Assembly (NCBI GenBank): GCA_964398195.1
Contig: CAYNLW010000040.1
Coordinates: 1-9,656 of the forward strand
Length of the DNA stretch: 9,656 nt
Direction: 5' to 3'
DNA from: RFPI01 sp964398195
Lineage (GTDB): Bacteria > Pseudomonadota > Gammaproteobacteria > Burkholderiales > Methylophilaceae
Made by a program: the position numbers and the translations under genes. Below the pieces are notes generated by a model that worked only from the letters and a program-made list of their open reading frames with translations, did no database searches and was not told where the DNA came from. Positions 6,166 through 9,656 of this stretch are shown here, piece after piece; the first letter of the stretch is position 1; each line of letters opens with the position of its first letter.

Positions 6166-7095
6166 ATGACAAGCAAAACAACCCTAAGCCATCTGGATTG
6201 GTTAGAAGCCGAAGCCATCCATATTATGCGAGAGGTGGCTGGCCAATGTAGCAACCCCGTGCTGCTATTCTCAGGCGGCAAGGACTCGCTGTGTTTATTG
6301 CGTATCGCAGAAAAAGCCTTCCGCCCCGGTCGCTTCCCTTTTCCTTTAATGCATATCGACACTGGGCATAACTATCAAGAAGTGGTCAATTTCCGCGACC
6401 AGCGCGCGGCTGAATTGGGCGAGCGATTGATTGTGCGCTCGGTAGAAGAATCTATGCAGCGCGGCACCGTGGTGTTGAAAACAGCGGACGAGCCACGCAA
6501 CAAACATCAATCGGTCACGCTGTTAGAAGCGATTGAAGAATTTGGCTTTGATTGCTGCATAGGCGGCGCTAGACGCGATGAAGAAAAAGCCCGCGCCAAG
6601 GAACGCATCATGAGTTTTAGAGATGAATTTGGTCAGTGGGACCCAAAAAATCAACGCCCAGAATTATGGAATTTGTATAACGCGCGCAGCCACAAAGGCG
6701 AAAATATTCGCGCTTTCCCGATTTCAAATTGGACCGAAATGGACGTTTGGCAATATATAGAGCGCGAACAGTTAGCGCTGCCATCGATTTATTTCGCCCA
6801 TCAGCGCGATGTAGTGATGCGCAATGGCGCGATTTTCCCAGTCAATGTGCCGTTGGCTAGCGGCGAGCTAATCAATCAACCGAAAGCCGGTGAGCAAGTG
6901 ATCAATATGCAAGTGCGCTTTAGAACCGTAGGCGATATTACTTGTACCGCACCCGTGCCATCAGATGCGGATAGTGTCAGCAAGATTGTGTTAGAAACCG
7001 CTACCACCACCATTACCGAGCGCGGCGCAACCCGCTTAGATGACCAGACTTCAGATGCTTCTATGGAACAACGTAAGAAGGAGGGCTATTTCTAA
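6166..7095 (+). CDS. cysD: Sulfate adenylyltransferase small subunit CysD
   Basis: The catalytic subunit of ATP sulfurylase, which makes APS and pyrophosphate from ATP and sulfate; the CysN GTPase drives the reaction. The 309-residue length matches the family (302 in E. coli). The PP-loop SGGKDS (36-41) binds the ATP phosphates. HIDTGHNYQEVVNFRD, GGARRDEEKARAKER and FRDEFGQWDPKNQRPELWN are family signatures, and the C-terminus EQRKKEGYF is typical. The start has a modest AGG at 6154-6156, 9 nt upstream. The 88-bp gap from cysH is the largest inside the operon until fdxA; I see no convincing promoter or terminator in it. The stop overlaps the cysN start by one base (TAATG), so the two subunits are translationally coupled. 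Confidence 0.97.
   Translation: MTSKTTLSHLDWLEAEAIHIMREVAGQCSNPVLLFSGGKDSLCLLRIAEKAFRPGRFPFPLMHIDTGHNYQEVVNFRDQRAAELGERLIVRSVEESMQRGTVVLKTADEPRNKHQSVTLLEAIEEFGFDCCIGGARRDEEKARAKERIMSFRDEFGQWDPKNQRPELWNLYNARSHKGENIRAFPISNWTEMDVWQYIEREQLALPSIYFAHQRDVVMRNGAIFPVNVPLASGELINQPKAGEQVINMQVRFRTVGDITCTAPVPSDADSVSKIVLETATTTITERGATRLDDQTSDASMEQRKKEGYF
7078..7084 (+). promoter_or_regulatory. Strong ribosome-binding site of cysN inside cysD
   Basis: AAGGAGG, a full match to the anti-Shine-Dalgarno core, lies in the last codons of cysD, 10 nt before the cysN ATG. It is the strongest such site in the operon and fixes the cysN start in spite of the one-base overlap with cysD. Confidence 0.85.
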
Positions 7096-8363
7096 TGCGT
7101 AGCGATAGCTTATTAAGATTTATGACCTGTGGCAGCGTAGATGACGGCAAGAGCACGCTGATTGGACGCTTGTTGTATGACACCAAAACCATTTTGGCGG
7201 ATACCCTGACGCAGATTGAAAAGACTTCCAAAAAACGCGGTATGGAAGCAGTAGATTTATCTCTGCTCACCGATGGCTTGCAAGCCGAGCGCGAGCAAGG
7301 CATTACCATTGATGTGGCCTACCGCTATTTCAGCACTGGCACACGCAAATATATTATTGCCGATGCCCCCGGCCACGAGCAGTACACGCGCAATATGGTG
7401 ACTGCCGCTTCGACCGCCAATTTAGCCATTATTTTGATAGATGCACGCAAAGGGGTATTAACGCAAACCCGCCGCCATTCTTATCTAACCCACTTGGTGG
7501 GCATTCCACATATAGTAGTGGCAGTGAATAAGATGGACTTGGTGGATTATGACCAAGCCACTTTTGAACGCATCAAGGCCGAATATTTGCAATTTGCCAC
7601 CGAGATTGGATTACAACGCGCAGGCCACGATATCCAGTTCCTGCCCTTATCCGCGCTAAATGGCGATATGTTGGTGGATAGAGGCGACAATATGCATTGG
7701 TACCAAGGCCCCACCATGTTGCAGATTCTTGAACAAGCGCCCGCCGCCCATACCGAACAAGACGAAGCCTTCCGCTTTCCTGTGCAGTTCGTGTGTCGTC
7801 CGCAAGCCTCAGACAATCCTGAATTGCATGATTTCAGAGGCTTTATGGGGCGCGTCGAATCGGGCGAGATTAGCGTAGGCGATGCGGTCAACGTATTGCC
7901 TAATGGCTTAAGCTCTAAGGTCAAAGCCATTTTGCTAGGCGAGCAATCCTTGCACACAGCGATTACCGAGCAATCGGTCACGCTGTTGTTAGAAGATGAG
8001 ATTGATACATCGCGTGGCGATATGTTGGTTAAATCCGATCAGGCGCCAGCACCGGTGAAGCAGATAGATGCCATGGTGTGTTGGTTATCAGAAACTGCTT
8101 TATCGCCAGCGAGAACCTATATCGTGCGGCATACCACACGCGAATCTAAAGCCAAGATTGCGCAAATTAGCTATCGCGTAGATGTCAACACCTTGCAACA
8201 ACAAGCAGCAGAAACGCTAAGCATGAACGATATTGCTTTAGTCAGTTTCAAATTGGCGCAACCTTTGATGGTCGATAGCTATCGTCAAAACCGCGCCACT
8301 GGGGCGTTTATTATTATCGACGAATCCACCAATAACACGGTGGGTGCGGGCATGATAGTGTAA
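7095..8363 (+). CDS. cysN: Sulfate adenylyltransferase large subunit CysN (GTPase)
   Basis: The regulatory GTPase subunit of ATP sulfurylase. It couples GTP hydrolysis to APS formation by CysD in the cytosol. The 422-residue protein has an EF-Tu-like G domain with the P-loop GSVDDGKS (13-20), switch region QGITIDVAYRYF (about 69-79), DAPGHEQ (90-96) and NKMD (145-148), followed by two beta-barrel domains (about 225-420; start FRFPVQFVCRPQ). It is shorter than E. coli CysN (475) and carries no C-terminal APS kinase domain, so it is not a CysNC fusion. That agrees with the APS-type CysH upstream. The start is fixed by the AAGGAGG site at 7078-7084 and the TAATG overlap with cysD. A hairpin with a short T-run follows the stop. 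Confidence 0.97.
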   Translation: MRSDSLLRFMTCGSVDDGKSTLIGRLLYDTKTILADTLTQIEKTSKKRGMEAVDLSLLTDGLQAEREQGITIDVAYRYFSTGTRKYIIADAPGHEQYTRNMVTAASTANLAIILIDARKGVLTQTRRHSYLTHLVGIPHIVVAVNKMDLVDYDQATFERIKAEYLQFATEIGLQRAGHDIQFLPLSALNGDMLVDRGDNMHWYQGPTMLQILEQAPAAHTEQDEAFRFPVQFVCRPQASDNPELHDFRGFMGRVESGEISVGDAVNVLPNGLSSKVKAILLGEQSLHTAITEQSVTLLLEDEIDTSRGDMLVKSDQAPAPVKQIDAMVCWLSETALSPARTYIVRHTTRESKAKIAQISYRVDVNTLQQQAAETLSMNDIALVSFKLAQPLMVDSYRQNRATGAFIIIDESTNNTVGAGMIV

Positions 8364-8385
8364 CGAGAAACAGCGAATTAGTTTA

Positions 8386-8409
8386 AAATTGCGGCTTGAG
8401 CCGTATTTT
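8386..8409 (+). terminator. Intercistronic hairpin with T-run between cysN and fdxA
   Basis: CGGC (8392-8395) pairs with GCCG (8400-8403) around a TTGA tetraloop. The stem extends by a G-T and a T-A pair and, past one T-T mismatch, by three A-T pairs. TATTTT (8404-8409) follows. It can act as a weak terminator or attenuator that lowers fdxA expression from the operon promoter, or as an RNA processing or stability element. It ends three bases before the fdxA ribosome-binding site. Confidence 0.45.
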
Positions 8410-8424
8410 GGAAAAGGAATCAAT

Positions 8425-8748
8425 ATGACCTATGTTGTCACCGAAAACTGCATTCAATGCAAATACACCGACTGCGTGGATGTTTGCCCAGTCGATTGCT
8501 TCGTAGAAGGCCCTAATTTCTTAGCCATCAACCCCGATGAATGTATCGATTGCACTCTATGTGTAGCGGAATGCCCCGCCGAAGCTATTTTCGCGGAAGA
8601 TGACGTCCCCGCCGACCAGCAAGACTTCATCGAAATCAACGCCCGCTTAGCCAAAGTCTGGCCCATCATCAGCGCCCGCAAAGAACCCCTCCCCGACGCC
8701 GACGCCATGAACGGCGCCGCCAACAAACGCGAATTGTTAGTCGAATAA
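8425..8748 (+). CDS. fdxA: 7Fe ferredoxin, FdxA type ([3Fe-4S][4Fe-4S])
   Basis: A small soluble electron carrier of 107 residues, the usual FdxA length. By comparison with Azotobacter ferredoxin I (numbers shifted by one for Met1), Cys9, Cys17 and Cys50 bind the [3Fe-4S] cluster and Cys21, Cys40, Cys43 and Cys46 the [4Fe-4S] cluster; Cys12 and Cys25 are the two extra cysteines of that family. The start at 8425 has AAAGGA at 8413-8418 with a 6-nt gap and gives the family N-terminus MTYVVTENC; an upstream in-frame TTG at 8389 lies in the hairpin and is rejected. It is codirectional with cysN, 61 bp downstream. Because the operon has no flavoprotein for CysI, FdxA is a candidate electron donor for sulfite reduction, but FdxA proteins occur in many contexts and this is inference. 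Its second half is much richer in C-ending codons than the cys genes. Confidence 0.95.
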   Translation: MTYVVTENCIQCKYTDCVDVCPVDCFVEGPNFLAINPDECIDCTLCVAECPAEAIFAEDDVPADQQDFIEINARLAKVWPIISARKEPLPDADAMNGAANKRELLVE

Positions 8749-8784
8749 TTCGTTTCAGTTAGTATCATCACCCAATTTCCCCCA

Positions 8785-8916
8785 ATTCCCCTCAACGGAG
8801 GGGCCGCGCACTCGTTGCGCGGGGGTGGTTGCGGCGCAAGCCGCATATTGATTTTATGCGCCTACCGGCGCAACCACCCCGGGCACATCCGTGCCAGCCC
8901 CTCCGAAGAGGGGAAT
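8785..8916. repeat. 132-bp bilateral palindromic element with paired hairpins
   Basis: The outer 20 bp (8785-8804 and 8897-8916) are inverted repeats matching at 18 positions, and an inner 12-bp arm GGGGTGGTTGCG (8822-8833) is exactly repeated inverted at 8869-8880. Each half holds three local hairpins in mirrored order. H1 is CCCCTC/GAGGGG with loop AACG on the left and CGAA on the right. H2 is CGCGCA/TGCGCG (8805-8821) on the left and GGCAC/GTGCC (8882-8895) on the right. H3 is TGCGGC/GCCGCA with loop GCAA (8830-8845) on the left and TGCGCC/GGCGCA with loop TACC (8857-8872) on the right. An AT-rich centre (8846-8856) separates the halves. There is no open reading frame. It may be a small non-autonomous mobile element, a REP/BIME-like repeat, or a structured RNA or terminator region. 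Confidence 0.85.
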
Positions 8917-8941
8917 GGTTGAACTTACACCTCACCCATAG

Positions 8942-8966
8942 GATGCTCCGACGCTGGAGGCGCATC
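8942..8966. repeat. Small imperfect hairpin beside the palindromic element
   Basis: GATG and CTCC (8942-8949) pair with GGAG (8956-8959) and CATC (8963-8966), with loop GACGCT and a 3-nt bulge GCG. It lies 25 bp right of the large palindromic element and may be part of the same intergenic repeat or an independent structure. The rest of this 366-bp intergenic stretch outside the listed elements shows nothing I can identify. Confidence 0.35.
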
Positions 8967-9014
8967 AATCGCGAGAGATAGGAATTTATTCCACAAGCCT
9001 TATATTTTTCCGAT

Positions 9015-9020
9015 TATAAT
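9015..9020 (+). promoter_or_regulatory. -10 box of a probable promoter for the surface-protein gene
   Basis: A perfect TATAAT precedes the downstream gene by 94 bp. No good -35 hexamer lies 16-18 nt upstream (CACAAG or similar), so an activator or a different upstream element would be needed. Transcription would begin near 9027, just before a small hairpin. Confidence 0.4.
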
Positions 9021-9033
9021 CCCCACTGATTTC

Positions 9034-9055
9034 GCCCTTTCTGGGCACATTTTTT
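9034..9055 (+). terminator. Short hairpin followed by T6 in the leader of the last gene
   Basis: GCCC (9034-9037) pairs with GGGC (9043-9046) around TTTCT, and after ACA a run of six T follows (9050-9055). The stem has only 4 bp, so strength is doubtful. It could stop transcripts coming from fdxA or, if the TATAAT at 9015 is used, act as an early attenuator. Confidence 0.3.
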
Positions 9056-9114
9056 ATCTCAATATCGCTCAACACAATACTAATAACGAGCAACAAATCT
9101 AAAGGATTTATCAA

Positions 9115-9615
9115 ATGGCTAAGATTAAAAGCATCAGCGTGCGTGATTTTACTGGGGCGAGTAATACCGGTATTTTAGGTGAACAGGTCACGGTGACCTT
9201 GACCTTGGATGAGGCAATTACCTTGGTTGGGGGCTCGCTCAATAGCAGCACCTTTATTCCAAATCTGACCGTCGGTACTGGCATCGCAGGTTCAACCCCA
9301 GCGCCTATTCCAACAAGCCTAGTCAACTTTACTAGCTATAACGTAGCTGCCAAGACGCTTACTTTTAATGTCACTTTGCCGCCTAGCTTAAGTGGCACCG
9401 TGGTGAACTTAGCGGGGATTTCAGTCAGCGGCGTGACCTTGGTTGGCGCGACTGGCAACTTGGTCACTGGGACTTCTACGCTTTCTGCCCGATATACCGT
9501 GGATTCCGTGTTACCTACATTCTCCAATCCCGCTGCTACTTTTACTGGCAGTTCCATAGAGAACACGCCACCTGCAAGTCAGGCCTTATTCAACGCCACC
9601 GCTGAACTGAGTTAA
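9115..9615 (+). CDS. N-terminal fragment of an Ig-like repeat surface/secreted protein
   Basis: A 166-residue, Ser/Thr/Val-rich, beta-strand-type protein without cysteine. The ATG has AAAGGA at 9101-9106 with an 8-nt gap. Residues 1 to about 128 look like one Ig-like or cadherin-like beta-sandwich module (strands such as EQVTVTLTLDEAITL and KTLTFNVTLPP). A linker, YTVDSVLPTFSN, then opens a second module with SSIENTPPASQALFNATA, similar to the VDxxxPxF and ENTP-type repeats of giant RTX or LapA-like adhesins. In such proteins the next residues are normally of the TD type and the domain goes on for about 80 residues; here E-L-S and a stop follow instead. There is no N-terminal signal peptide, which fits type I-secreted proteins whose signal is C-terminal and so would be lost here. 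It is probably the stub of a larger gene; a genuine short protein is less likely. No precise family name can be given. Confidence 0.6.
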   Translation: MAKIKSISVRDFTGASNTGILGEQVTVTLTLDEAITLVGGSLNSSTFIPNLTVGTGIAGSTPAPIPTSLVNFTSYNVAAKTLTFNVTLPPSLSGTVVNLAGISVSGVTLVGATGNLVTGTSTLSARYTVDSVLPTFSNPAATFTGSSIENTPPASQALFNATAELS

Positions 9616-9656
9616 TTTTTTGAACCAGTTGTTGAGAGAGGATAGACTCATCAATT
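9603..9656. other. Possible left end of an inserted element truncating the surface-protein gene
   Basis: Coding similarity to Ig-like repeats breaks off at about 9602, exactly where TGAACTGA begins, a start that resembles IS3-family termini (TGA...CTG). An imperfect inverted repeat, AACTG(A)GTT at 9605-9613 with AACCAGTT at 9623-9630, spans the new stop codon. The window ends 27 bp later, before any transposase gene, so this remains a suspicion based on pattern alone. Confidence 0.3.

Noticed and set aside
7547..7981. 144-codon minus-strand open frame and a 72-codon plus frame inside cysN
   Set aside because: Both overlap conserved CysN domain sequence in other frames.
8454..8846. Minus-strand open frame reaching into the palindromic element
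   Set aside because: Antisense to fdxA and open mainly because of the GC-rich repeat; no domain seen.
8785..8916. CRISPR array
   Set aside because: The repeats are inverted and occur as one symmetric unit; there are no regularly spaced direct repeats with spacers and no cas genes.
1..9656. tRNA, rRNA or known riboswitch
   Set aside because: No cloverleaf, rRNA core or known sulfur-related riboswitch motif (such as SAM) was recognisable by eye; a covariance-model search was not possible here.

Overview
The window is a gene-dense stretch of bacterial chromosome that carries nearly the whole core of assimilatory sulfate reduction plus its likely regulator. It is flanked by the start of a transaldolase gene on the left and a short, abruptly ended cell-surface-type repeat protein on the right. 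The protein sequences (a CysB very close to the enterobacterial form, a 567-residue sulfite reductase followed by a DUF934 protein, an APS-type CysH, a 422-residue CysN and a 107-residue 7Fe ferredoxin) fit a proteobacterium, most likely a betaproteobacterium. A methylotroph of the Methylophilaceae type is plausible, but that is an inference from gene style and moderate GC content and was not tested.

Layout. Minus strand: tal (1-863, C-terminal end outside the window) and cysB (1027-1953), each read leftward, with a probable cysB terminator and a tal promoter between them. A roughly 225-bp AT-rich divergent region (1954-2179) separates cysB from the plus-strand cluster. It contains inverted repeats, a good -10 box with a poor -35, a leader hairpin followed by a T-run, and an 11-bp tandem duplication that doubles the ribosome-binding site. 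Plus strand: TauE/SafE permease (2180-2950), cysI (2996-4699), DUF934 gene (4692-5294), cysH (5307-6077), cysD (6166-7095), cysN (7095-8363) and, after a hairpin, fdxA (8425-8748). The 366 bp at 8749-9114 hold no gene but contain a 132-bp symmetric multi-hairpin element, a second small hairpin and a promoter-like site. A Ser/Thr-rich Ig-like repeat protein fragment (9115-9615) ends mid-domain close to the window edge.

How the genes work together. CysD and CysN activate sulfate to APS. CysH has the iron-sulfur cysteines of APS reductases and should reduce APS directly to sulfite. CysI, a siroheme/[4Fe-4S] protein, reduces sulfite to sulfide. No APS kinase (cysC) and no NADPH flavoprotein subunit (cysJ) lies in the cluster, so an APS-direct route and a ferredoxin-dependent sulfite reductase are the natural reading, with FdxA as one candidate electron donor. 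The TauE/SafE protein probably moves a sulfur oxyanion or sulfonate-related anion across the inner membrane. CysB, divergent from the operon and with its inducer-site residues intact, is the expected activator.

I did not find a clearly new multi-gene system. The most unusual item is the bilateral multi-hairpin element at 8785-8916. Next come the leader architecture of the sulfur operon and the truncated end of the surface protein.
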